Made by a program: the position numbers and the translations under genes. Below, piece by piece: positions 25,902 through 37,193 of a stretch of 64,000 nt of DNA (the first letter of the stretch is position 1; every line of letters starts with the position of its first letter). The DNA is from Pyxidicoccus caerfyrddinensis. GTDB taxonomy: Bacteria; Myxococcota; Myxococcia; Myxococcales; Myxococcaceae. The notes beneath the pieces were generated by a model. That model had not been told where the DNA came from and did no database searches. It saw nothing but the letters and a program-made list of their open reading frames with translations. The stretch is taken from assembly GCF_010894405.1 (NCBI RefSeq), contig NZ_JAAIYA010000010.1, positions 372,001 through 436,000 of the forward strand, in the 5' to 3' direction.

Positions 25902-27569
25902 TCAGCCCACCATCAGCGCGAGCGTCGCCTCCAGCTCGTCCACTCGGAACGGCTTGATGAGCCGCGGGTTCTTCACGTGCTCCAGGAAGTGACGGGCGCC
26001 CGGGGTGAAGGCCCCGCCCGTCATGAAGATCATCCTGCGCGCCTGTTCCGGATGGGCGGCGAGCACGGCCTCGAAGAGCTGCTCGCCCGTCATCTCCGGC
26101 ATCATCAGGTCGCAGAGGATGGCATCGAAGAGTGGCCCGGCGTGGATGAGCTCCAGCGCCTCCCGGGCCTGCAGGGTGCGCGTCACGTTGTGCTCTTCCT
26201 CGAGCAACATCCCCAGCGTCAGCGCCAGCTTCGGCTCATCATCCACGATGAGGATGCGCCCCCGGCGGGTGGGCTTGCGCGGGGACCGACGCACCGGGAG
26301 CAGGGCCCCCGATGAGGACCCGGCGGGCGCCGCGGGAATCCGGACACGGAAGAGGCTGCCCCGTCCCAGCTCGCTCTCCACCGAGAGCTCACCGCCCATG
26401 CGAGTCACCAGACTCTGGCTGATGCTGAGCCCCAACCCCAGCCCCTGACCTTCCGGCTGGGTGGTGAAGAACGGGTCGAAGATGCGACCCAGCCGCTCAG
26501 GGGGGATGCCCTGGCCGGTGTCGCTGACCTCCACCACCACCCAGCTCCCCTCGTTCCGGGTGACGACGCGGACTTCGTGCTGGTCCGCGCGGCCCTCCGG
26601 AATCGCGCGCGCCGCGTTCACCAGCAGGTTGAGGAACACCTGCCCCAGTCGCCCCTCGTTGGCCAGCACCGGGGACACGCTCGCCTCGTCCCGCACGAGC
26701 TTCGCGCGGTGGCGGATCTCCCCGTGGGCCATCCGGATGGAGCGCCCCAGCACCTCGCGCACGTCCACGTGCTCGCGGTGCTCCTCCTCCGCGCGGGCGA
26801 AGGTGTGCAGATCCCGCACGATGGTGCGCAACTGCTCGGTGCCCACCGCCGCGTCCACCAGCAGGTTCTGCACCTCGCTCCTGGCGGCCCCCACGACGCC
26901 CTCCCCCACCCGGAGCCGGGCCAGCTCCAGACACTGGGCGATGAACGCCAGCGGGTTGTTCAGCTCGTGCGCCACCCCGGCCGCCAGCGTTCCCAGCGAG
27001 GCCAGCCGCTCGGCGAGCGCCAGCCGCGCTTGCGTCTCCCGCAGCTCGGTGATGTCGACCATCGCCACCCGGCACACCTGGCCGCCCTGTGGCGCTCCGC
27101 TCGGAAAGGGCGCGGTGTGCAGCCGGACCTCCGCCCGCCTCCCCGCGATGCGCAGCTTCAGCTCCAGGCTCCCGACGCCGCCCTCCGCCACGCAGCGGCG
27201 CACGTGCTGGAGGAAGCGGCCCGTGTCCGCGCTCTCGACGAAGGGCACGAAGGGCTGGCCCACGAGCCGTGGGCGATCCTGATTCAACAGCTCCGCCGCC
27301 GTGAGATTCACCTCCTGGATGCAGGCCCGCGCATCCAGCGTGAGGTACGCCACCGGGGCGAAGTCATAGAGGTCCACGTAGCGGTGGTGGGACTGCTCCA
27401 GCGCCTGCTGCGCCTCACGCAGCGCGCGGTTCTGCATCTCCAGCTCTATCTGGTGGCGTTGCAGGTCCTGCACCGTGGCGGCCAGCTCATCCCGGGCGAC
27501 CAGGACCGGCTCCAATTGCTCCATCGCGCGGACAAGCTCGGCCTTCGACATCAGTGCGAAGTGGCTCAT
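25902..27569 (-). CDS. PAS-containing hybrid histidine kinase with C-terminal receiver
   Basis: A 555-aa soluble kinase. Coiled coil at residues 20-60, PAS domain about 63-180 (YDFAPVAYLTLDARACIQEVNLTAAEL in part), HisKA with phospho-acceptor H201 (GVAHELNNPL), HATPase with NLLVNAARAIPEG, DTGQGIPPERLGRIFDPFFTT and GLGLGLSISQ, and a receiver at about 430-555 with phospho-acceptor D487 (CDLMMPEMTGE). No membrane segment is present. The start at 27569 is preceded by GGGGGTGG. It lies 86 nt downstream of the CheB-CheR-PAS gene, which has no kinase of its own, so the two probably form one signalling unit. Confidence 0.88.
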   Translation of the reverse strand: MSHFALMSKAELVRAMEQLEPVLVARDELAATVQDLQRHQIELEMQNRALREAQQALEQSHHRYVDLYDFAPVAYLTLDARACIQEVNLTAAELLNQDRPRLVGQPFVPFVESADTGRFLQHVRRCVAEGGVGSLELKLRIAGRRAEVRLHTAPFPSGAPQGGQVCRVAMVDITELRETQARLALAERLASLGTLAAGVAHELNNPLAFIAQCLELARLRVGEGVVGAARSEVQNLLVDAAVGTEQLRTIVRDLHTFARAEEEHREHVDVREVLGRSIRMAHGEIRHRAKLVRDEASVSPVLANEGRLGQVFLNLLVNAARAIPEGRADQHEVRVVTRNEGSWVVVEVSDTGQGIPPERLGRIFDPFFTTQPEGQGLGLGLSISQSLVTRMGGELSVESELGRGSLFRVRIPAAPAGSSSGALLPVRRSPRKPTRRGRILIVDDEPKLALTLGMLLEEEHNVTRTLQAREALELIHAGPLFDAILCDLMMPEMTGEQLFEAVLAAHPEQARRMIFMTGGAFTPGARHFLEHVKNPRLIKPFRVDELEATLALMVG

Positions 27570-27655
27570 CCACCCCCCCAGGACAGGTGCAACGACTACG
27601 GGTGTACCCTGCCCTGCCCCGGGGGACCATGCCCCCCGGCAATCAGCCGCCCGCG

Positions 27656-30706
<3,051 letters not shown>

Positions 30707-30791
30707 GGGCGGAACGGTGTGCCGTGTAACCCGGCCCCCGCACTCACGGCTGCTGGTCGGAAACCTCTGCGACGGCTAGCGTGCGCGCCCA

Positions 30792-31580
30792 ATGAAGTCC
30801 GCGCGTTCGCCGCTGAGCATCCACCGCAACTCCCCCTGGGTCGTCGTGGGGGCCTTTTTCTTCTTCCTCGCCCTTTCGGCGGTCTACGCCTTCATGACGT
30901 TCCGGACTCCCTCGACGCGGCTCGAGGTCATCGTCTCGGTGGGGGTGGCCGCCGTTGTGTGGGGAGGCTTCTTCGCCGTGCTCGTGCGCTTCCGGCAGGA
31001 GTGGGTGGAGCTGCACGCGGACGGCCTCGTCCACCACAAGCGGGACGGCGAGGTGCGACTGCCCTGGGAGCAGGTCACCCAGTACAAGGTGGACCTGTTG
31101 GAGAATCCCCACGCGGGCGGCAAGGTGCTCCAGTCCATCTGGTCGCGGCTGGCGGACAACGGCAAGCATCGCTTCTCCAGGGGGCCGTCCCTGACGTCGC
31201 TGACGCTGTACGGCCAGGACGGAGACGCCATCACGTTGCAGCCCCGGCTGCTCGGCTTCTTCTCCCTCGCGGAGAAGTCGCTGGACCGCGTCGACGCGGT
31301 GCTCACCCTGCGCCATGACGCGCAGCTGCGCGACGGTCAGCCGGTGGCGTTCGGCGAGGAGGTCCTCCTCACGGCGCAGGGGCTGTCGGTCCGCGGCGAG
31401 CTCCTGCCGCTGGCGGAGATTGCGCAGGTGCGCGCCATCGACGGGCAGGCGCGGGTGCAGCGGCGCAGCGGCAGCTGGGTGGACCTGGGCCGCATTCCCA
31501 ATGCCTACGCGCTGATGTCCACGCTGCGCGCCCTGCGCACGAGCAACCGCACCAAGACGTCTCCAGGCCTGCGCGGGTAG
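30792..31580 (+). CDS. Membrane protein with PH-like domain, unknown function
   Basis: Not firmly recognised. A 262-aa protein with two membrane segments near the N-terminus (WVVVGAFFFFLALSAVYAFM and LEVIVSVGVAAVVWGGFFAVLV), then a soluble domain with a PH-like beta pattern: WVELHADGLVHHKRDGEVRLPWEQVTQYKVD, LTLYGQDGDAITLQP and LLTAQGLSVRGELLPLAEIAQVRAIDG. The architecture recalls bacterial proteins that combine two helices with a PH-like domain. It is followed 75 nt later by an NTF2-like secreted protein in the same direction. Confidence 0.55.
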   Translation: MKSARSPLSIHRNSPWVVVGAFFFFLALSAVYAFMTFRTPSTRLEVIVSVGVAAVVWGGFFAVLVRFRQEWVELHADGLVHHKRDGEVRLPWEQVTQYKVDLLENPHAGGKVLQSIWSRLADNGKHRFSRGPSLTSLTLYGQDGDAITLQPRLLGFFSLAEKSLDRVDAVLTLRHDAQLRDGQPVAFGEEVLLTAQGLSVRGELLPLAEIAQVRAIDGQARVQRRSGSWVDLGRIPNAYALMSTLRALRTSNRTKTSPGLRG

Positions 31581-31655
31581 CGGCTTCCCGCGACGTGGTA
31601 GGGCTTCCTCCGGCGCTCCGCTTCGACGATGCTCCGGCCCCTCTCTGGAGGCCTC

Positions 31656-32276
31656 ATGACGCGGACCCTCGGCGGTGTGGTGGCGGTGCTGCTCTCGTTG
31701 CTCGCGGCGCCCGTGTGGGCCCAGGAGGCCGCGCCGGGCGGCGCTCCGGCGGACATGGAGGCGACGCACAACGCGCTGCGCGCCCTCAAGCAGGAGATGG
31801 AGGACGCGCTCAACACGCAGGACGTGGACCGGCTGCTGAAGCACCTGACCCCGGACGTCGTGTTCACCACCATGAACAACGACGTGCGCGTGGGCAAGGA
31901 CGCCATCCGCGCCTACTACGACGAGATGATGCGCGGGCCGAACCGCGTCGTGGAGAAGCTCAACGCGAAGTTCGAGGTGGATGACCTCACCCACCTCTAC
32001 GGCAACACGGGCGTCGCGTGGGGCTCGTCGAAGGACCACTACGTGCTCACGGACGGCACGGACATCGTCATCGACAGCCGGTGGACGTGCACCCTGGTGC
32101 GCCAGGGCGACCAGTGGCTGATTGCCGCCTTCCACTACTCCACCAACGTGTTCGACAACCCGCTGCTCGCGAAGCTGAAGTACTACGGGGCCATCTTCAT
32201 CTCCGTCGCGACGCTCGCCGCGCTCCTGGCCGGCTTCGTCATCGGCCGGACGCGACGCCCGAAGGCAAAGGCCTGA
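31656..32276 (+). CDS. SnoaL/NTF2-like protein with signal peptide and C-terminal membrane helix
   Basis: A 206-aa protein. The signal peptide MTRTLGGVVAVLLSLLAAPVWA precedes an NTF2-like fold: LKQEMEDALNTQDVDRLLKHLTPDVVFTT, GKDAIRAYYDEMMRG, and SRWTCTLVRQGDQWLIAAFHYSTNVF. A single helix near the C-terminus (AIFISVATLAALLAGFVIG) and basic end RTRRPKAKA anchor it with the NTF2 domain outside. ATG at 31656 with GGAGG seven bases upstream; an ATG 27 nt earlier is possible. Its last 38 nt overlap the end of the convergent PAP2-fusion gene. No catalytic assignment can be made. Confidence 0.72.
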   Translation: MTRTLGGVVAVLLSLLAAPVWAQEAAPGGAPADMEATHNALRALKQEMEDALNTQDVDRLLKHLTPDVVFTTMNNDVRVGKDAIRAYYDEMMRGPNRVVEKLNAKFEVDDLTHLYGNTGVAWGSSKDHYVLTDGTDIVIDSRWTCTLVRQGDQWLIAAFHYSTNVFDNPLLAKLKYYGAIFISVATLAALLAGFVIGRTRRPKAKA

Positions 32277-33756
32277 CACCGGCCGGCTCGCGGAGGAACG
32301 GCAGGCGGCGCGGCAGCCGCCTCGCCCGGAAGCCCTCGATGGAGCGGTGGAACAGCCGCAGCAGCGGCGTCCCGGTGCGCCCTTCGAGGGCGGACAGCTC
32401 CTCTGCGGAGCGCTCCAACAGCACGCGAGCGCGGGCGTACTCCGTGACGACCCAGGCCCGCCCCGCGTTCGAGTTCAGCAGGGCGTCGTAGTCACCCGGG
32501 TCTGCGTCCCCTGCCCTCACTTCATCCGCCACCTCGGCCGGCACGTTGTAGAGCCCCGCCGCCAGGTCCTCGCGCAGGTCGCGCAGGGTGGAGCACCACC
32601 CGAATGCGTCGATGAGCGAAGGCACGTCCGAGGCGCGCACGTCGGCCCCGGCCACATGCAGCATCAGGTCCACCGACAGGCGGAACGTGTCCCGGTGCTG
32701 CGCGAGCAGCACCTCCGCGGACAGCCACCGCCGCTCGCGCACCCGCTCCCTGTCTTTGCGCATGGTGCGCATGAGCGCGAAGACGTGGGCCCGCGCCTCC
32801 GGGGCCTCCAGGCTGGCGAGCAACACGCGCCCGAGCGTGGCCGCAGACCCCGTGTCCTGCGTGCGCCCCGCTTCCAGCTCCGCGAGCAGCGCATCCACCC
32901 AGTCGAGCGGCTCGCCCTCCACGGCCCGGTCTCCGTCGAGCACGTCGTCCACGAGTTGGAGGAAGCAGAACCCCACCCGGGCCACGCGGGCCTGGCGCCT
33001 GAAGCGGCCCAGCGAGTAGCGATAGAGCGCCAGACCAATCAGCGCATAACGCAGGTGCCTGCGGGAGAAGCGGAACAGCTCGCGGGCACAGAGCGCCTCC
33101 ACGCGGAGCGCGGCCAGGAAGTCCTCATTGCGAGCCCGGGGCGCGACGAACCGCCACGTGCCCCAGGCGAGCAGCGCGCCCGCCACCACGTCCACCAGGT
33201 GGTGCTCGTGGATGAGCAGCGTGGACGCGGCAATGGCCGTGGCCCACAGCCCGAACAGCGCCCGTGCCCACCCGCCCGAGCGCTCCGCGTACGCCAGCGC
33301 GGCCGTGCAGGCGAAGGCGACGTGGAGCGACGGCAGGTAGTTGCGCTCCAGGTTCATCGTGTCGGCCACGAAGAAGATGTCGGCCCAGCCGCCCTGCACG
33401 ACGCGCGAGGGCCAGGCGACCTCCACGGGCAGCACGAGGAAACCCACCGCGCCCACCACCGTCTCCGCGCAGAGCGCGAGCGCGAAGGGCACCATGTCCT
33501 TCCACGTGCGGAAGACGAACAGGGACAGCAGCAGCAGCACGTCCATGCTCACGTAGACCGCCGCCCACGCGGGAACGAACGGGATGTGCCGCTCGAAGGG
33601 CAGGTCCACGCGGAGGCCGCCGGAGTAGAAGCCCGTCACCCAGCTCGCGCCGCCGTACACGGCGAGGAAGAACAGCGCGAAGCCGAGCGCGAGTGAGCCC
33701 GTGAGCAGCAGCTCCTCGCGCCGGGGCAGACCGAACAACGCGGGACGTCCGGTCAT
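32239..33756 (-). CDS. PAP2-type phosphatase/phosphotransferase fused to a squalene/phytoene-synthase-like domain
   Basis: A 505-aa fusion. Residues 15-205 are a membrane PAP2 domain of the inositolphosphotransferase type, with about six helices, PSLH at 142-145 and H185xxxD189 (IHEHHLVDVVAG). Residues 220-475 resemble squalene/phytoene synthase: a first aspartate motif DDVLD at 270-274 and a second DLRED at 393-397, in the family context LRDLREDLAAGLYNVPAE. Both aspartate motifs and the PAP2 His/Asp are present, so both halves may be active. The start overlaps the desaturase stop by ATGA, with GGAGGAGCG upstream. Family precedent suggests prenyl-diphosphate condensation plus phosphate removal or head-group transfer; the product is unknown. 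Confidence 0.8.
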   Translation of the reverse strand: MTGRPALFGLPRREELLLTGSLALGFALFFLAVYGGASWVTGFYSGGLRVDLPFERHIPFVPAWAAVYVSMDVLLLLSLFVFRTWKDMVPFALALCAETVVGAVGFLVLPVEVAWPSRVVQGGWADIFFVADTMNLERNYLPSLHVAFACTAALAYAERSGGWARALFGLWATAIAASTLLIHEHHLVDVVAGALLAWGTWRFVAPRARNEDFLAALRVEALCARELFRFSRRHLRYALIGLALYRYSLGRFRRQARVARVGFCFLQLVDDVLDGDRAVEGEPLDWVDALLAELEAGRTQDTGSAATLGRVLLASLEAPEARAHVFALMRTMRKDRERVRERRWLSAEVLLAQHRDTFRLSVDLMLHVAGADVRASDVPSLIDAFGWCSTLRDLREDLAAGLYNVPAEVADEVRAGDADPGDYDALLNSNAGRAWVVTEYARARVLLERSAEELSALEGRTGTPLLRLFHRSIEGFRARRLPRRLPFLREPAGVRPLPSGVASGR

Positions 33757-34673
33757 CGCTCCTCCACGGTGGCGGGCAGCGGCCGGGGCCCACGCCACAT
33801 CGACAACCAGACGCGCAGGAACGACGGCCGGGGAGCGCCCGAATCCACGAAGCGCCCCAGATGGAGCCATGGCACGTGCGGGTGTCGATGATGCGCGCGG
33901 TGGTAGTGGTAGTTGAGGAACAGCCAGCGCACGGGCGCGGCCACGCGCAAATCCCACGCCCCATCGCGCACGTGCAGCGGAGACCACGCATGGTCCGCGT
34001 ACTGCAACCCGCTCCAGTTGACGGCGAAGGCCGCGTAGCACAGCGCCCAGCCCGTCACGGACAGGTCCAGCGCCACCGCGAGCCCCGCCTGCACCGCCAC
34101 TGCCAGCAGCACCTCCCACCGGATGGCCGCCCCCGGAGCGTCCTCCAGTCGCCCCAGGTACGCATCCGCGCCCGTCTGCTCCCCATAGCGCGTACCCGTG
34201 CCGCGAAGCCGGTGCAGCAGTCCGGGAACGAGGGCGAAGGCCACCGCGCCCACCGGCACGAAGAGCCAGTAGAGGCCACTGAGGATGGAGTACCACTGCG
34301 CGCGCTTGAGCAACCGGTTGTCCCCGGGCCGGAAGTAGTCGAACTGCTCCAGCCGCGTCCGGTTGTGGCGGTGGTGGTTGAGGTGGAAGGCGCGCTGCAT
34401 GGTGAAGGACGTGGGAAACAGCGTCGCCGCCACGCGCCCCAGCCCATCATTCACGCGTCGCGACGGGTGCAGCACGGCATGCGTCGCCTCGTGCAGCAGC
34501 GAGAAGACGGTGTTGTTCACGAACGAGAACACCGCCGCCGCCGCCAGTCGCACGGCCCACGTGTCCGCATGAGCGGCCAGCCAGAGGCACCCGGCGCACG
34601 CGGTCATCGCGGCGGCCAGGAGCACGATGTTGAGGGTGGCCGGGATGGGCGTGTCCCTACCCTCGCTCGTCAT
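33753..34673 (-). CDS. Membrane fatty-acid-desaturase-family di-iron enzyme
   Basis: A 306-aa integral membrane protein with the three histidine boxes of the desaturase/hydroxylase superfamily: H61EATH65, H97LNHH101, and a late YHYHRAHHRHPHVPW box. Hydrophobic segments flank the boxes (residues 12-32, 42-60, 125-150, 185-215). Members insert double bonds or hydroxyls into acyl chains, carotenoids or sterols. It overlaps the Rieske gene upstream by 17 nt and the PAP2-fusion gene downstream by 4 nt. Co-expression with an isoprenoid-synthase-like domain suggests the substrate may be an isoprenoid lipid instead of a fatty acid. Confidence 0.87.
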   Translation of the reverse strand: MTSEGRDTPIPATLNIVLLAAAMTACAGCLWLAAHADTWAVRLAAAAVFSFVNNTVFSLLHEATHAVLHPSRRVNDGLGRVAATLFPTSFTMQRAFHLNHHRHNRTRLEQFDYFRPGDNRLLKRAQWYSILSGLYWLFVPVGAVAFALVPGLLHRLRGTGTRYGEQTGADAYLGRLEDAPGAAIRWEVLLAVAVQAGLAVALDLSVTGWALCYAAFAVNWSGLQYADHAWSPLHVRDGAWDLRVAAPVRWLFLNYHYHRAHHRHPHVPWLHLGRFVDSGAPRPSFLRVWLSMWRGPRPLPATVEER

Positions 34674-35628
34674 CGCGGTCCTCGGGCAGGCTGGCGGTGA
34701 AGGACATCAACTGGCGCAGAATCGGGTCCTCCGCGGCGCCGGCCGGGTTGAAGCGCATGCCGTGGAGCACGGACAAGTCCCTGCGCAGGAACGACGTGAA
34801 GAGCCACCGGGACACCGCGAGCGACAGCCGCTCCATGCCCGGAATGCGGCCCCGGCGCGCGGCGAAGGCCAGCCGCACGGCCATGCCCGCGTCGGTCTTC
34901 CGGATGCCGGCGACGAGGGCACTCCGCGTCCGCCCGAGGTCGCTCTCCACGGAGAGCAGCGTCCCGCCATGCACGGTGATGGTGACGCGGATGTGATTGC
35001 CGGACAGCGTCTTCATCAGCCAGTCACTGGCCCCGGTGCCGGTGACGCGCGACGTGTAGCGCAGGCGCAACGTGAATGGGTCCGGCCGTTCGACGACGGG
35101 CGCATCCCGCAGCTCGCGGTGGTGCACGGTGCGCAGGTGCTCGATGTCGAACGAGTTGGCCACCAGCGGCAGCCAGTCACAGCGCACGGTGACTTCGCGT
35201 CCGGTGCGCCAGGACAGGCTCGCGTCACCCACCTCCGGCGGAGGACAGAGGACCACGGGGCCGTTGAAGACGAGGATGGCGCCGTACCGCTCCACCACGG
35301 GGAACGGCCGCTGCCCGGGCCTGCCGCCCACATCTGACTGACAGGCGCCGCTGCCGTCGAAGCGCCAGTGGTGCAGCGGGCAGCGCAGGCAGTCACCGAC
35401 GACGGTGCCACCCGCGAGGTGCGTGCCCATGTGAGCGCAGTGCGCGGACAGCGTGTGCACGCCGCCGCCCTGCCCCCGGAAGAGCACCAGCTCCCTGCCG
35501 CCGAGGCTGAAGCCCATCACCTGTCCGCGCCGGAGCGACTCGGACGGGCACACGAGGTGCCACGCCCGGAGCCGGCCCGGCTCGGGTTGACGGACCGGGT
35601 CCGCCCACGCCGCGACATTCACCGCCAT
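34657..35628 (-). CDS. Rieske non-haem iron oxygenase
   Basis: A 323-aa oxygenase. The Rieske [2Fe-2S] ligands are C64-x-H66 and C83-x2-H86 (CAHMGTH, CPLHHW). The mononuclear-iron motif is N158-x2-D161-x2-H164-x4-H169 (NSFDIEHLRTVHH), so the catalytic domain is complete. There is no transmembrane segment. The pattern resembles oxygenases acting on sterols and other large hydrophobic molecules (KshA/DAF-36 type) more than benzoate dioxygenases, but this is by eye. First gene of the three-gene operon; its stop lies inside the desaturase gene. A separate reductase must supply electrons and none is nearby. Confidence 0.88.
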   Translation of the reverse strand: MAVNVAAWADPVRQPEPGRLRAWHLVCPSESLRRGQVMGFSLGGRELVLFRGQGGGVHTLSAHCAHMGTHLAGGTVVGDCLRCPLHHWRFDGSGACQSDVGGRPGQRPFPVVERYGAILVFNGPVVLCPPPEVGDASLSWRTGREVTVRCDWLPLVANSFDIEHLRTVHHRELRDAPVVERPDPFTLRLRYTSRVTGTGASDWLMKTLSGNHIRVTITVHGGTLLSVESDLGRTRSALVAGIRKTDAGMAVRLAFAARRGRIPGMERLSLAVSRWLFTSFLRRDLSVLHGMRFNPAGAAEDPILRQLMSFTASLPEDRDDERG

Positions 35629-35694
35629 GCCGCGAGGCTAACGGACGGTACGGCCCGGTCGCCACCCGTCCGCACACCGTCTGTCACCGCGCGC

Positions 35695-36471
35695 TCACGC
35701 CGCCGGAAGGAACATTCCTTCCAGCCGGGGCTGCCACCGGGCCCGGAGCGCCTCGACGGCGGGCGCGTCCAGCCCCCAGGTGAGCAGGCAGATCCAGGCG
35801 CTCACCTCGCCATCGCAGCCGTTGAGGTCCACGGTGATGCGCGCGTCGTTCCAGTTCTTCACGGTGATGCCGAGCGCGCGCGGAGGCATCCACAGGTCCA
35901 CCTCCCCTTCCAGCGCCTCGCCCGTGACGGCGCGGGCCCGGAAGGTCCGCTCACCGGTGCGCTCCAGGCCGAGCACGCCCGGCCCCAACAGCCGCTGCCA
36001 CGCCTGGTCCAGGGTCACGCTCCCCACCGGCACGGGCACCATCACCTGCTGCCCGGGGGTGCCCGGGTGCCGCTCCAGCATGTGCTTGAGGTTCTGGAAG
36101 AACACCGACCAGCCGCGGTCCAGCGCGTCGTACTCGGCATCCCAGTCCGCGCCCTCGCCAAAGCCCGAGTGGACGAGGCGCAGCGTCGTCTCCCCGCCCT
36201 CGCCTTCGACATACCAGTCGGTGGCGACTTGAGGCCGCTCGGGGCTCCGCGTCTGGAAGCGCTTCCCCGGCTCCCAGACTTCGATGCGACTCTCACTCGC
36301 CATGCCGGGCCAGCTCAGCCACACGGAACCGCCGACGCCTGGCGTCACCTTCACGTCGAGCGCGAACCAGCGCTTGATCTGGTCCGCCTCGGTGATGGCG
36401 CGCCAGACGGCATCGCGAGGGGCGTTGATCTTCACCTGCTTCTCGAGACTGCGCGGCTTGTCCTGGCTCAC
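35695..36471 (-). CDS. SRPBCC (AHSA1-like) domain protein
   Basis: A 258-aa protein of the START/Bet v1-like superfamily. The first domain is canonical AHSA1: KQVKINAPRDAVWRAITEADQIKRWFA, then GGSVWLSWPG, WEPGKRFQTR and TTLRLVHSGFGEGADWDAEYDALDRGWSVFFQNLKHML. The second half (residues 155-258) is a less clear repeat of a similar fold. GTG start at 36469-36471 overlaps the regulator stop by GTGA. A regulator plus AHSA1 pair is a common bacterial module, often induced by small hydrophobic compounds. Confidence 0.87.
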   Translation of the reverse strand: MSQDKPRSLEKQVKINAPRDAVWRAITEADQIKRWFALDVKVTPGVGGSVWLSWPGMASESRIEVWEPGKRFQTRSPERPQVATDWYVEGEGGETTLRLVHSGFGEGADWDAEYDALDRGWSVFFQNLKHMLERHPGTPGQQVMVPVPVGSVTLDQAWQRLLGPGVLGLERTGERTFRARAVTGEALEGEVDLWMPPRALGITVKNWNDARITVDLNGCDGEVSAWICLLTWGLDAPAVEALRARWQPRLEGMFLPAA

Positions 36472-37046
36472 TCGGGGTTCTCCTTCTCGGGTGCTGCTGC
36501 GGGGTGCACGCCGAGGAAGAGGCGGTAGTGGCGCCCTCCCTCGGCCCTGTCGTCGTGGTAGCGCGCGACGAGCCGGCCGACGGTCTCCGCCAGCTCCTCC
36601 GCGAAGGCATGTCGCGCCTTCGCGTTGGGGAAGCGCACGTCGGCCTGCAGGGAAAAAGTCGGCAGCGTCTTGCCCGCCGCCTGCGCGCGCTCGCGCAGGG
36701 AGGCCACCTCGCGCACGCTCCGCGCCGCGACGGCGATGAGGTACGCGGAAGAGAAGCGGTCCACCGCGGCGGCGGGGTCCGGGGCCAGCGAGGCCAGGGC
36801 CTCGGCGGACACGAGGTAGGCGCGCGAGCTGGCCTTCACCAGCCGCTCCACCACGTTGCCCTTGCGGCGCTCCTCGACCAGCTCGACCAGGCCCTGCTGC
36901 TCCAATTCGCGCAGGTGGTACCCGACCTTCTGCCGCGAGGTGTCCAGCTCACGCGCGAGCGCCGCCGCCGTGATGGGCGTCGCGAGCCGCTCCAGGATGC
37001 GCGCCCGCATGGGCCGGGCCTTCGCCGCGCTGCTGTCCTTCGCCAT
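36468..37046 (-). CDS. ArsR-like winged-helix transcriptional regulator
   Basis: A 192-aa regulator. The winged helix spans residues 10-70 (MRARILERLATPITAAALARELDTSRQKVGYHLRELEQQGLVELVEERRKGNVVERLV in pieces). No metal-binding cysteine pair is present, so metal sensing is unlikely. The C-terminal half (VRFPNAKARHAFAEELAETVGRLVARYHDD) probably binds a ligand or mediates dimerisation. ATG at 37046 with AAGGCGGGC upstream. It is co-transcribed with the SRPBCC gene. The intergenic region just upstream carries four matching half-sites, which points to autoregulation. Confidence 0.85.
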   Translation of the reverse strand: MAKDSSAAKARPMRARILERLATPITAAALARELDTSRQKVGYHLRELEQQGLVELVEERRKGNVVERLVKASSRAYLVSAEALASLAPDPAAAVDRFSSAYLIAVAARSVREVASLRERAQAAGKTLPTFSLQADVRFPNAKARHAFAEELAETVGRLVARYHDDRAEGGRHYRLFLGVHPAAAPEKENPE

Positions 37047-37063
37047 GCCCGCCTTCTAGCTCC

Positions 37064-37119
37064 GACAAACTTTCCCGGTCAAGACAAAGAAAGTTTGTCG
37101 GTGGCCAATCAGGTTTGTC
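37064..37119. promoter_or_regulatory. Four-half-site operator between the ArsR-like regulator and the PDZ-repeat gene
   Basis: GACAAA occurs at 37064-37069 and 37083-37088; its complement TTTGTC occurs at 37094-37099 and 37114-37119. The outer pair extends to a perfect 13-nt inverted repeat, CCGACAAACTTTC (37062-37074) against GAAAGTTTGTCGG (37089-37101). Starts are 19, 11 and 20 nt apart, roughly one or two helical turns. It lies 18 nt upstream of the regulator start. Confidence 0.75.
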
Positions 37120-37193
37120 GGCACCGGGCTGGAACCTGCCGAGCCGCCCTGCTGTCCTGCGCAATCGCGAACAGGCTGGCTCCAGGAGACGGA

